NCBI RefSeq assembly: GCF_017565425.1
Contig: NZ_JAGEMK010000007.1
Location: 108,945 to 172,944 of the forward strand
From: Actinotalea soli
GTDB lineage: Bacteria; Actinomycetota; Actinomycetes; Actinomycetales; Cellulomonadaceae
Reading direction: 5' to 3'
Length of the DNA: 64,000 bases
In this document: one piece after another, positions 49,513-56,960 of the stretch
Numbering within the stretch: the stretch's first letter is position 1
Layout of the letters: each line of letters begins with the position of its first letter
Program-made: the position numbers and the translations under genes
The notes under the pieces: generated by a model
The model's database searches: none
What the model saw: the letters and a program-made list of their open reading frames with translations, nothing else
What the model was told of the DNA's origin: nothing

Positions 49513-50829
49513 TCAAGAGCCCGCCTCCGGCGCGCCCGCCGGGGCCGAGGCGAAGCCCGAGCGTGCGTAGTGAACTATCCAGCCCTTGTCGGACAAGTTC
49601 ACAGTGCGTCGACGGAGGTCATCCTCGTCCACCTCGCCCTTGATCAAGTTGACGCGCTCAAGAGCTGCGAAGTTCGTTCGCATCTGCTGCGGCGTATTGA
49701 AGCCAAACTTCTCGTTGTCGCTTGGTGCGCATGCGCCGCCTGCGCCAGCGAGGTCATCAAAGAGCTTCCACGCTCGCGGTTGCAGGGTGATCGCCTTTGT
49801 GATGCTCTCCGCTTCCTCTGCGAGCCAGACCTCAAGAAGCTCAAAGTAGTTCTCGGGTCTACCGAGCTCGTCTTGCAGGTCAAGCCAGACACTGAACGCC
49901 TGTGCGTACTTTAGCGCGTCTCGGAGGTTGTTGTGGCAAATCTGGTAAAGGTGCCGAAACTCTGTCGGGCCGACGGGCGCGGTCGCGTCATCCCGAACCT
50001 TGAAGTATTCGAGGCGCGTCTGAATAAGCGCTTCTATGTCGTCATCCGCTACAGGCGGCACCTCAATAGGCGGCGCAACGCGCCCGTCGAGACGGGAAGA
50101 TGTGACCGACGAGCGGATGATGCCTAGTGCGCCGCACAGGACCCAGCGCACTCGAGGGAGATCGAATGTAGTGTCGCGCAGCTCTTCGAGAACCCTTCGC
50201 GCCTCGTTGCTTCTGCTCAGCAGCTCGACGTTGTCGATCACACCGATAAGAGCGCCAGCCGAGTCAGTTGGGAACGTGTCCTCAAGGGCGCGCCGGACAA
50301 GTGTCTCCAACCCGGAATCTAGGAACCCGTCGCCCGTATTTACCTCACGGGTGACTTCGGCATTTCCTCCAGTCCCTAAGAACTGTGCACCACCGCCGCC
50401 AGACTTTACGACCGGGCTATTTAGCCAATCCTCGAGCGCGCCAAAATTGCTCGTGCTGTAACCGAACGACTGCAACTGGGGACGATGGGTGATGAGCGCC
50501 TGTGCGATTGCAAGAATTGCTTCTCGGTGAAGACGGTCGGGGTCGCTTCTGATCTGCAGGACTCGGTCAATTGGGAGGAGCGCCTGTTGCGTGTGACCGG
50601 TCGACTTTGCCTGCATCGCAGTGAAGACGTTCACGAGTACAAGGCTCGTCTTGCCTACGCCATTGGAGCCTTCTAGCGTGGGGTGCAGACTGGTATTCCT
50701 GAGTTGACTCATGAGGGCGCGACTCTCCTTGGTTCGTCCTACCAGAAGAGCCGCACCCTCTGTATTGGCCTTCAGCGGCCGAGAGTCATACGGGTTGCCC
50801 GAGAAGCCGAGGTCTAGCCAGATCGACAC
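49513..50829 (-). CDS. ORC/AAA-like P-loop ATPase, element cargo
   Basis: A 438-residue ATPase of lower G+C than its surroundings. The N-terminal NPYDSRPLKANTEGAALLVG leads into Walker A GSNGVGKT at 54-61. Walker B reads LIGVIDNVELL (Asp199, with Asn200 in place of the usual second acidic residue). WVLCGALG (229-236) is a sensor-1-type strand and NNLRDALKYA (300-309) recalls the sensor-2/lid of ORC/Cdc6-like ATPases. The last about 90 residues look like a winged helix (PQQMRTNFAALERVNLIKG). GTG start with AAGGGAG upstream, and a TAGACT -10 at 50859-50864. Single-gene ATPase cargo on a small mobile element might be for defence or for plasmid maintenance; function unknown. Confidence 0.72.
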   Translation of the reverse strand: MSIWLDLGFSGNPYDSRPLKANTEGAALLVGRTKESRALMSQLRNTSLHPTLEGSNGVGKTSLVLVNVFTAMQAKSTGHTQQALLPIDRVLQIRSDPDRLHREAILAIAQALITHRPQLQSFGYSTSNFGALEDWLNSPVVKSGGGGAQFLGTGGNAEVTREVNTGDGFLDSGLETLVRRALEDTFPTDSAGALIGVIDNVELLSRSNEARRVLEELRDTTFDLPRVRWVLCGALGIIRSSVTSSRLDGRVAPPIEVPPVADDDIEALIQTRLEYFKVRDDATAPVGPTEFRHLYQICHNNLRDALKYAQAFSVWLDLQDELGRPENYFELLEVWLAEEAESITKAITLQPRAWKLFDDLAGAGGACAPSDNEKFGFNTPQQMRTNFAALERVNLIKGEVDEDDLRRRTVNLSDKGWIVHYARSGFASAPAGAPEAGS

Positions 50830-50942
50830 AAATCGCTCCCTTGTTCAGGATGTGGGGGAGTCTAGCGGTGACCCAAGGAGCAAGGCGGGACCTCGCAGCG
50901 CGGGTTGAACGAGGTCGGGACTGTCGGGGTGCATTTGCGATT

Positions 50943-50957
50943 GGTCGGGTTGCCGAC
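50943..50957 (+). repeat. Putative attR, 15-bp direct repeat
   Basis: GGTCGGGTTGCCGAC, an exact copy of 46357-46371. A shortened related sequence (GGTCGGGACTGTCGG) lies 30 bp to its left at 50913-50927. To its right is the start region of a chromosomal alpha/beta-hydrolase gene. Confidence 0.65.
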
Positions 50958-51010
50958 GTTGCTCTCTCCGGATACTGCCTTCCTCGACCTCGCAGGACTA
51001 CCGTTCCCCC

Positions 51011-51856
51011 ATGGCGACCCAGCACGCCGTCCGGACGCACGACGACCGCGCCCTCTCGGTGCACGACACCGGGGCGCGGGTGCTCGACGCCATCACGGTC
51101 GTCTGGCACCACGGCTCCCCCCAGACCGGCGCCCTCCTGCGCCCGCTGCTCGACGCCGCCGAGGCGCGAGGCGTCCGCCTGGTCTCCTACGCCCGACCGA
51201 GCTACGCGACGTCATCGCCCCGGCCGGGACGCGACGTCGCCTCGGCCGCCGCGGACGTCGAGCGTGTCGCCGACACCCTCGGCCTCGACCAGTTCGCCGT
51301 CATGGGGGCCTCGGGCGGCGGCCCCCACGCCCTGGCCTGTGCAGCCCTGCTGCCAGCCCGCGTGACGGCCGCCGTCACCCTCGCTGGCCTCGCCCCGTTC
51401 ACCGAGGCGTTCGACGGGTTCGGCGGCATGGCCTCCGACGCCGCGCTCCGGGCTGCCCGTGAGGGCCGGCAGGCGCGCGCCCGTTTCGCCGAGACCGACG
51501 AGTTCGACCCCCGCAGCTTCACCGCCCGCGACTGGGCGACCCTCGACAGCACGTGGTCCGCGCTCGGCGAGGACGCCCAGGCCGCTGAGGCGGCCGGCCC
51601 CGACGGGCTCATCGACGACGACGTCGCGTTCGTCTCCCCCTGGGGCTTCGACCCGAGCACGATCAGCGCGCCCGTGCTGCTCGTCCACGGTGGCGAGGAC
51701 CGCGTCGTCCCCGTCTCGCACAGCCGACGGCTCGTCGAGACCCTGCCCGACGCCGAGCTGTGGTTCCGGCCCCGGGACGGTCACATCTCCGTGCTCGAGG
51801 CCGTCCCGCTCGCGATGGACTGGCTGCGCGAGCACGGAGCCGACGGCACGCACTGA
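51011..51856 (+). CDS. Alpha/beta-fold hydrolase
   Basis: A 281-residue alpha/beta hydrolase. Oxyanion strand VVWHHGSPQTG, nucleophile elbow VMGASGGGPHALA (Ser near residue 98), acid in VLLVHGGEDRVVPVSHS and the catalytic His in PRDGHISVLEAV. It starts about 55 bp right of attR, so its original upstream region was interrupted by the element. Substrate unknown; proline-iminopeptidase-like or esterase activities are possible. Confidence 0.86.
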   Translation: MATQHAVRTHDDRALSVHDTGARVLDAITVVWHHGSPQTGALLRPLLDAAEARGVRLVSYARPSYATSSPRPGRDVASAAADVERVADTLGLDQFAVMGASGGGPHALACAALLPARVTAAVTLAGLAPFTEAFDGFGGMASDAALRAAREGRQARARFAETDEFDPRSFTARDWATLDSTWSALGEDAQAAEAAGPDGLIDDDVAFVSPWGFDPSTISAPVLLVHGGEDRVVPVSHSRRLVETLPDAELWFRPRDGHISVLEAVPLAMDWLREHGADGTH

Positions 51857-51901
51857 CCAGCCCGGCCGGGCGCGGCCGGCCGGGTCGTCGAAGCAACCGG
51901 C

Positions 51902-52765
51902 TCAGTCGGAGACCGCGACGTCCGCGAGCGCCACGACCGCCTCTGCGAGGAACTCCCCGAACCACAGGGAGTCGTTGTGCCCGGCCCCCGGCACCACGAC
52001 CTCGTCGACGAGGTTGGGCACCTGGGTGGCGAGCTCCGCCGAGAGGCGAGGGGGCACGACGCCGTCGGCGTCCCCGTAGAGGATCGTGACCGGGACGTCG
52101 CTGCTGCGCAGGTCAGCGGCGCTGGGGTACTCGTCGCGGACGAGCCGGCGGGCGGGGAACGGAGCGTGGCCGTCGACCACCTCGGCGAAGGAGGTGAAGG
52201 GCGAGCGCAGCAGCACCCCGGCCGGCGGGTCCGTCACGACCAGGCCCGAGGCGACGCCCGTGCCGATCGACTCCCCCACGTAGAGGGTGCGCGCGGGCTC
52301 GAAGCCACGGTCACGGAGCAGGGCGACGGCGGCGCGGGCGTCGTGCGCGAGACCCTCCTCGCTCGGTGAGCCGGGGTTGCCGCCGTAGCCGCGGTAGTCC
52401 ACCAGCAGCACCGTGAAGCCGTGGGCGGCGATCGCCTGGGCGGTCTCGAGCCGACCGGCGCGGTTGCCACCGTTGCCCGGCAGGTAGAGCACGGCGGTCT
52501 CCCGGTCCCCACCCTGCGGGGGCACCAGCCACGCACCGAGGTCGAGGCCGTCCTCGGTCTGCAGGACGACGTCCTCCGCACCGTCGACCCGGTCGGCCAC
52601 CTCCCCGACGGGCGTGGCGTCCGGGTGGTACATGAGCTGCCGCTGCAGGGCCCAGAACAGGCCGATCAGCACGGCGACGACGGCGAGGGCCGCGACGAGA
52701 ACCAGCCCGGCCCTCCGCCAGGGCGACGCAGCCCCGACCCCTCGGCCTCCAGCATCCCGTGCCAT
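51902..52765 (-). CDS. Membrane-anchored alpha/beta hydrolase (BEM46-like)
   Basis: A 287-residue hydrolase with one N-terminal transmembrane helix (about 18-42, LVLVAALAVVAVLIGLFWAL) followed by RQLMYHPD, the BEM46-family opening. Core motifs: VLYLPGNGGNRAGR (oxyanion region), LLVDYRGYGGNPGSPSEEG, nucleophile GESIGTG, acid in VTILYGDADGVVPP, and His in VPGAGHND. The catalytic domain probably faces outwards. It is convergent with the preceding hydrolase; 46 bp separate the stops. Confidence 0.87.
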   Translation of the reverse strand: MARDAGGRGVGAASPWRRAGLVLVAALAVVAVLIGLFWALQRQLMYHPDATPVGEVADRVDGAEDVVLQTEDGLDLGAWLVPPQGGDRETAVLYLPGNGGNRAGRLETAQAIAAHGFTVLLVDYRGYGGNPGSPSEEGLAHDARAAVALLRDRGFEPARTLYVGESIGTGVASGLVVTDPPAGVLLRSPFTSFAEVVDGHAPFPARRLVRDEYPSAADLRSSDVPVTILYGDADGVVPPRLSAELATQVPNLVDEVVVPGAGHNDSLWFGEFLAEAVVALADVAVSD

Positions 52766-52789
52766 CGCACTCCTCTCTGTGCCGACGGG

Positions 52790-53389
52790 TCAGCGCGCCC
52801 GGAGCCGGTAGAACACGTGCGGGCGCACCGGGTGGCCGACGGGGACGGCAGGGTGGTCGAAGTCCCACTCGGGCTCGCGGCGCATGCCGATGCGCTCCAT
52901 GACCCGCTGCGAGCGCAGGTTGCCGACCGCGGTGAAGGACGTCACCTCGGGCCAGCCCAGGGTCGTGAAGGCGTGGTCGACGGCGGCCCGGGCAGCCTCC
53001 GTGGCGAAGCCGTGCCCCCAGTGCTCGGCGGCGAGCCGCCACCCGACCTCGACCCTCGGCACGAACGCCGCCTCGAACCGCACGGGCCACAGACCGGTGT
53101 AGCCGATGAACTCGCCGGTGTCCCGCCGCTCGAGGGCCCACAGCCCCCACCCGTGCGTGCTCCAGTGGTCGATGATCCGGTCGACGAAGGCGTCGGACCT
53201 GTCCCGCGTCATCGGCGTCACGAAGTGCTCCATGACCCGCGGATCGGCGTTCATGCGGGCGAAGGGGTCCCGGTCGGCGTCGGTGAAGCCGCGCATGAGC
53301 AGCCGGTCGGTGGTGATCTCGGCCACCGGGCGCGACGCGTCGTCCTGCGGGTGCGGCCCGTCGGGGTCCTGGTCCGGGGGTGTCGCCAT
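52790..53389 (-). CDS. GNAT acetyltransferase (RimJ/RimL-like)
   Basis: A 199-residue GNAT protein. After a Pro/Asp-rich leader the fold begins with TDRLLMRGFTDADRDPFARM, then GWGLWALERRDTGEFIGYTG, and the acetyl-CoA segment VEVGWRLAAEHWGHGFATEA (Q/RxxGxG-type loop varied to EHWGHGFA), ending FTAVGNLRSQRVMERIGM. This layout matches the RimJ/RimL ribosomal-protein acetyltransferase group. ATG 53389 is used; 24 bp separate it from the hydrolase gene in the same direction, so co-transcription is likely. Confidence 0.88.
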   Translation of the reverse strand: MATPPDQDPDGPHPQDDASRPVAEITTDRLLMRGFTDADRDPFARMNADPRVMEHFVTPMTRDRSDAFVDRIIDHWSTHGWGLWALERRDTGEFIGYTGLWPVRFEAAFVPRVEVGWRLAAEHWGHGFATEAARAAVDHAFTTLGWPEVTSFTAVGNLRSQRVMERIGMRREPEWDFDHPAVPVGHPVRPHVFYRLRAR

Positions 53390-53515
53390 GCTCGTCACGG
53401 TAACGCGGCCTCCGCGGCAGGGCGCCACGTCGAGCCGGCCGCGCGGGCTGCACCTCCCTCTCCTGGTCAGACCGTTCCCGCCGCAGGCCCGAGGGCGGTA
53501 CGCATCGGCCGCGGC

Positions 53516-54085
53516 TCAGGTCTCCCGGCGGGCAACATCCTCGTGCACGGCGAGGAAGATCGAGTAGGGGGTGCCGCCCGGATCACCCGGACGGTCGGCG
53601 AGATCCTGCAGGAGCTCCGACAGCCGCCGGTGCAGCTCGGCGTACCCGGCCTCGTCGAGGCGCAGGCCGAGCCGGCTGACCACCATGGCGTCCGGGTCAT
53701 CGAGCTCGGCGACCTCGCTCAGGAAGGTGTCGATGAGCACGCGCGTGGTGCCCGGCACCCGGGGCATGCGCCATGACTTCCCGGTCGCCCGGTAGGGGAT
53801 CTCACGCGCGCCCCGCGCACCGCGCCGCTCCGGCTGAGCCGCGAGGAAGCCACGCTCGGCGAGGGTCCGCACGTGGTGGAAGGTGGTCGCAGGGCGCCTC
53901 CCCAGCCGCTCGGCGATCTCCTTGTTGGTCAGCGCCTGGTCCAGGCACAGCCGCAGGATGCGCATGCGCAGCACCGAGGCCAGGGCGCGGGCATCGGCGT
54001 CCGCCTCGCGCTCCGAGGCCTCGGGCACCTCGGCGGCGCGCTCGGGAGGGATCTCCGCGGGCGGACCGTCCTCGACGTCGGGCAT
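53516..54085 (-). CDS. ArsR-like winged-helix regulator
   Basis: A 189-residue regulator. The HTH reads LASVLRMRILRLCLDQALTN, then KEIAERLGRRPATTFHHVRT followed by LAERGFLAAQPERRG; a C-terminal segment of about 95 residues (TTRVLIDTFLSEVAELDDPD and later AELHRRLSELLQDLADRPGD) is of the YdfP/ArsR-with-helical-domain type. Divergent from the MFS transporter gene with an inverted repeat in the shared gap, so it probably represses the pump and itself. Ligand unknown. Confidence 0.83.
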   Translation of the reverse strand: MPDVEDGPPAEIPPERAAEVPEASEREADADARALASVLRMRILRLCLDQALTNKEIAERLGRRPATTFHHVRTLAERGFLAAQPERRGARGAREIPYRATGKSWRMPRVPGTTRVLIDTFLSEVAELDDPDAMVVSRLGLRLDEAGYAELHRRLSELLQDLADRPGDPGGTPYSIFLAVHEDVARRET

Positions 54086-54091
54086 GGCCTC

Positions 54092-54121
54092 ATCCTACAA
54101 ACCGATTGACACTTCCCAATC
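54092..54121. promoter_or_regulatory. Divergent promoter/operator between ArsR-like gene and MFS gene
   Basis: An inverted repeat GATTG-N8-CAATC (54104-54108 and 54117-54121) lies between the start codons at 54085 and 54142. Minus-strand -10 TAGGAT (54092-54097) ends 6 bases before the regulator's ATG, suggesting a leaderless mRNA; a TTGGGA -35 overlaps the repeat. A TTGACA-like hexamer for the plus direction lies in the left arm of the repeat. Confidence 0.55.
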
Positions 54122-54141
54122 ACTCCCGCCATGCTGCCGCC

Positions 54142-55431
54142 ATGCCCAGCCCCCGACCGCGGTCCCTCGCCTTCCACCGCAACTTCCGCCAGCTGTGGAT
54201 CGGCGATGCGCTCGGGCAGTTCGGCGCCCAGCTCACCGGCCTGGCCCTGCCCGTCTACGCGGTCACCCACCTCGACGCGACCGAGTGGCAGATGGGCGCC
54301 CTCAACGCCACCCAGACCGCAGCGTTCCTGGTCATCGGGCTGCCCGCCGGGGCGTGGGTGGACCGGATGCGCAAGCGCCGCACCCTGATCGTCGCGGACC
54401 TGGTGCGCGCCGTCGTCCTGGCGGTGGTGGTAGCGCTCGCCCTGGCCGGCCACGCCTCGATGCCCCTGCTGTACGCCGCGGGCCTGGTCCTCAGCGCAGC
54501 GACGGTGTTCTTCGACGTCGCCCACCAGAGCTACGTGCCCGGGCTGGTGGGGCTCGACCGGATCTCCGAGGGCAACAGCAAGCTCCAGGCCACGCAGTCG
54601 GTCGCCATGGTCGGAGCACCCGCCATCGGCGGTGCACTGCTGCGGGTGATCTCGGCCCCCGCCCTGATCGGCGTGACGGTGGTGACCTACCTGGCCTCGG
54701 CGGTGTTCGTCGGGCGCATCCGGCAGGAGGAGGTGCTGCCGCGGCGTGAGGACCGGCGCTCCTTGCGGGTCGAGATCGCCGAGGGGCTGCAGTTCGTGGT
54801 CCGCCAGCCCCTGCTGCGCAGGATCGTGGCCTGCACCTCGATCGGGAACCTGTTCAACGCCGTCTCGAGCGCACTCCTGGTCATCTACGCGCTGCGCGTC
54901 CTCGACCTCGACGAGGCAGGGCTCGGCGTCGTCTTCTCTGCCGGGGCGGTGGGCGGGCTGCTGGGTGCTGTCGTGGCCGACCGGTGCGCCCGGTGGATCG
55001 GCGGGGGGCGCATCGTCCCCGTCTCGGCCCTGGCGATGGGGCCCGCCTTCGCGCTCGTCCCGCTGGCCGTCCCGCTCGCCGACGTCGGCATCCCGCCCGA
55101 GGTCACGCTCATCGCCAACGGCGTGCTGTTCAGCTTCGCGGTCGTCGTCTACAACGTCGCGCAGGTCAGCTTCCGGCAGCGCCTGTGCCCGCCCGCGCTG
55201 CTGGGCCGGATGAACGCCTCCGTGCGGTTCATCGTCTGGGGCACCGTGCCCCTGGGCGGTCTGCTCGGCGGGTGGCTCGGGACCGCGCTCGGCGTGATCC
55301 CGACGATGTGGATCGCTGCGGGCGGGACCCTGCTCTCGGCACTACCCGTCGTGCTGTCACCGCTGATCCGCATGCGCGAGCTCCCGACGCCGGACCACGC
55401 AGCTGCCGCCGCGGTCGACGGCACCCCCTAG
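54142..55431 (+). CDS. MFS transporter, macrolide-efflux-like
   Basis: A 429-residue MFS protein with about 12 hydrophobic segments. The A-motif region reads GAWVDRMRKRRTLIVADLVR and the second half has ADRCARWIGGGRI; NFRQLWIGDALGQFGAQLTG at the N-terminus and YVPGLVGLDRISEGNSKLQA after helix 4 are typical of the MefA/EnhA-like (macrolide efflux) MFS subfamily. It is probably a drug or small-molecule exporter under the divergent regulator. Substrate inferred only from subfamily. Its stop overlaps the convergent HAAS-like gene by 4 bp. Confidence 0.87.
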   Translation: MPSPRPRSLAFHRNFRQLWIGDALGQFGAQLTGLALPVYAVTHLDATEWQMGALNATQTAAFLVIGLPAGAWVDRMRKRRTLIVADLVRAVVLAVVVALALAGHASMPLLYAAGLVLSAATVFFDVAHQSYVPGLVGLDRISEGNSKLQATQSVAMVGAPAIGGALLRVISAPALIGVTVVTYLASAVFVGRIRQEEVLPRREDRRSLRVEIAEGLQFVVRQPLLRRIVACTSIGNLFNAVSSALLVIYALRVLDLDEAGLGVVFSAGAVGGLLGAVVADRCARWIGGGRIVPVSALAMGPAFALVPLAVPLADVGIPPEVTLIANGVLFSFAVVVYNVAQVSFRQRLCPPALLGRMNASVRFIVWGTVPLGGLLGGWLGTALGVIPTMWIAAGGTLLSALPVVLSPLIRMRELPTPDHAAAAAVDGTP

Positions 55432-56048
55432 ACCATCCGGCGGGTGCGGGGCGTCAGCCGCATCACCCAGGCCCAGCCGAGGAGGAGCAGCCCGGCGCCG
55501 ATCAGGCCGGACGCGACGGGGTAGGGCACCGGGAGCAGCGCTTCGGACGTGCGCGCGCCGGCGGCCCCGCCCAGGAGGGCCACCGCGATGATGCCCGCGA
55601 GCGCGACGTCCTTGCGGCGTCTGAGGTCCAGCCCCAGGGGCCGCAACGTCAGGGCCTCCCGGTACAGCACGACAGCGGGCGGGATCAGCGCGAAGACGAG
55701 GGCGCTCCAGGTCAGCCCGGGGCGACCACCGCCGAGGTCATCCGGAGCGAGCACGTACGTCAGGGCGAGCGCGCCCGTCACCACGAGGAGCACACCCACG
55801 ACACGCAGGGTCACGCTCGCCACCGGCCGCCGACGATCAGCGTGCACCCATTCCGCCGCGAAGGCCACGGGGTCCGGTCCCACCACCTCCTGCGGGTCTT
55901 GGCCATGGGCCACCGCATCCTCGAGGTGGGTGCGCAGCTCGTCCAGGCGTACCTGACGCTCGGGCCGCGGGACACCGCTCTGGCGCCAGGCCCGATCGAC
56001 CTGGTCCAGGACCCGAGCGACGGGAGCGGACGGCCCGGCCCCCGTCAC
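55428..56048 (-). CDS. HAAS-like membrane protein 2 of the PadR operon
   Basis: A 206-residue protein: an N-terminal helical domain (ERQVRLDELRTHLEDAVAHG, then QDPQEVVGPDPVAFAAEW) of the HAAS/DUF1700-like type, and about four transmembrane helices. The N-domain is a paralogue of that in the preceding gene. The GTG at 56048 overlaps the preceding stop by 4 bp. HAAS-like proteins commonly follow PadR regulators. A role in membrane stress signalling or transport control is inferred from context. Confidence 0.78.
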   Translation of the reverse strand: MTGAGPSAPVARVLDQVDRAWRQSGVPRPERQVRLDELRTHLEDAVAHGQDPQEVVGPDPVAFAAEWVHADRRRPVASVTLRVVGVLLVVTGALALTYVLAPDDLGGGRPGLTWSALVFALIPPAVVLYREALTLRPLGLDLRRRKDVALAGIIAVALLGGAAGARTSEALLPVPYPVASGLIGAGLLLLGWAWVMRLTPRTRRMV

Positions 56049-56533
56049 GACGTCACCCCGCCTCGTCGCGCCCAGGCCCGGTTCGACCACCGCACCTGCA
56101 GCGCGGTCAGGGCAGCGCCGAGGACGACGAGCACGACCGCCGCGGGCCACGTCACCGAGACCCCGGTGCCGTCGAGGAGCGTCCAGGCGAGCCCGAGGCC
56201 GACAAGGAGCAGCAGCCCGCCGAGCACGGAGCCCGCCCGGGCCGCGCGGCGGGAGGACCGGTGGCGATGCGCAGGATCAGCGCGTACGTGCGGGCATCGC
56301 GCCGCGCCCCACTCCGCTGCGAACGCGAACGCGACCGGGTCCGGGTTCAGCACCTCCTCGGGCGACCGCCCCTCGGCCGCCGCCCGCTCGAGATGCTCCC
56401 TCAGCCCGTCGAGGCGCTCGTACCGCTCGTGGCGCTCAGCAGTCGTCAGGTCACGCGTGGACCAGGAGCGGTCGATCCGCTCGATCTGCACGTCGATCTC
56501 GGCGCCGTCGCTGCGGCGCAGTCGTGGTTCCAC
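56045..56533 (-). CDS. HAAS-like membrane protein 1 of the PadR operon
   Basis: A 162-residue protein with an N-terminal HAAS/DUF1700-like helical domain (ERLDGLREHLERAAAEG then RSPEEVLNPDPVAFAFAAEW) and a pair of C-terminal helices (GSVLGGLLLLVGLGLAW, then WPAAVVLVVLGAALTALQV). The GTG at 56533 follows the PadR stop by 2 bp. Its N-domain closely matches that of the following gene, so the pair is probably a tandem duplication that then diverged. Confidence 0.76.
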   Translation of the reverse strand: MEPRLRRSDGAEIDVQIERIDRSWSTRDLTTAERHERYERLDGLREHLERAAAEGRSPEEVLNPDPVAFAFAAEWGAARCPHVRADPAHRHRSSRRAARAGSVLGGLLLLVGLGLAWTLLDGTGVSVTWPAAVVLVVLGAALTALQVRWSNRAWARRGGVTS

Positions 56534-56535
56534 GA

Positions 56536-56889
56536 TCAGTCCCCTTGTCTGCTCACGTGCAGGATCGCGTCGACCCCGGTCGCGACCTGCTTCCAGGTCG
56601 TGCGCGCTTCCCACAGCTCGCGACGGCCGGCATCGGTGATGCGGTAGTAGCGGCGGCCCGGTCCGCTGGTGGACGGCGCGACGTAGCTGTCGAGCAGCCC
56701 CTTGGCCTCGAGTCGCGAGACCAAGGGGTAGATCGACCCGTCGCGCACCATGCCGAGCCCGGCCTGGCGCAGCGCCGCGGCGAGCTCGTAGCCGTAGCGG
56801 TCCTGCTCGGCGACCAGGGCCAGCAGGCAGGCGTCGAGGATCCCGCGCAGCAGCCGGGACCCTCGCTCACCACCTCCGTCGCTCGCCAC
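56536..56889 (-). CDS. PadR family transcriptional regulator
   Basis: A 117-residue PadR regulator: ILDACLLALVAEQDRYGYEL, the wing segment DGSIYPLVSRLEAKGLLDSY, then GPGRRYYRITDAGRRELWEA. GTG start at 56889; a 37-bp palindrome ends 6 bp upstream. It precedes two HAAS-like genes, the standard PadR-HAAS layout, and probably represses the operon. Confidence 0.88.
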   Translation of the reverse strand: MASDGGGERGSRLLRGILDACLLALVAEQDRYGYELAAALRQAGLGMVRDGSIYPLVSRLEAKGLLDSYVAPSTSGPGRRYYRITDAGRRELWEARTTWKQVATGVDAILHVSRQGD

Positions 56890-56894
56890 AGGGA

Positions 56895-56931
56895 CTACCT
56901 TGCACTGCAGGTGTCATGCAGCGCAAGGTAG
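56895..56931 (-). promoter_or_regulatory. 37-bp palindromic operator of the PadR operon
   Basis: Outer arms CTACCTTGC (56895-56903) and GCAAGGTAG (56923-56931) are exact complements, with inner arms CTGCA (56905-56909) and TGCAG (56917-56921). The palindrome lies 6 bp before the PadR start and 30 bp after the exoA stop. It has no T tract, so operator is preferred to terminator. Confidence 0.72.
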
Positions 56932-56960
56932 TGGCCGTGGCAGATGGGGAGGGCAGCCGC

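Larger units (their letters stand above)
46357..50957. mobile_element. 4.6-kb serine-integrase element with HUH Rep and ATPase cargo
   Basis: An apparent integrated element between exact 15-bp direct repeats. Contents in order: attL, serine integrase (+), small gene and HUH Rep (-), HTH protein (-), operator cluster and a 305-bp non-coding stretch, AAA/ORC-like ATPase (-), attR. The ATPase gene has visibly more A/T than the chromosome. Int plus Rep suggests integration with an excised replicating form, as in small actinobacterial integrative plasmids; no TraB/FtsK transfer gene is present. It splits the interval between a sensor kinase and an alpha/beta hydrolase. Ends rest on the repeat and gene content, not on an empty-site comparison. 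Confidence 0.72.

Noticed and set aside
56895..56931. The palindrome as a transcription terminator for exoA
   Set aside because: There is no T tract on the exoA strand, and it sits 6 bp from the PadR start with inner symmetry typical of a dimer-binding operator. A dual role cannot be excluded.
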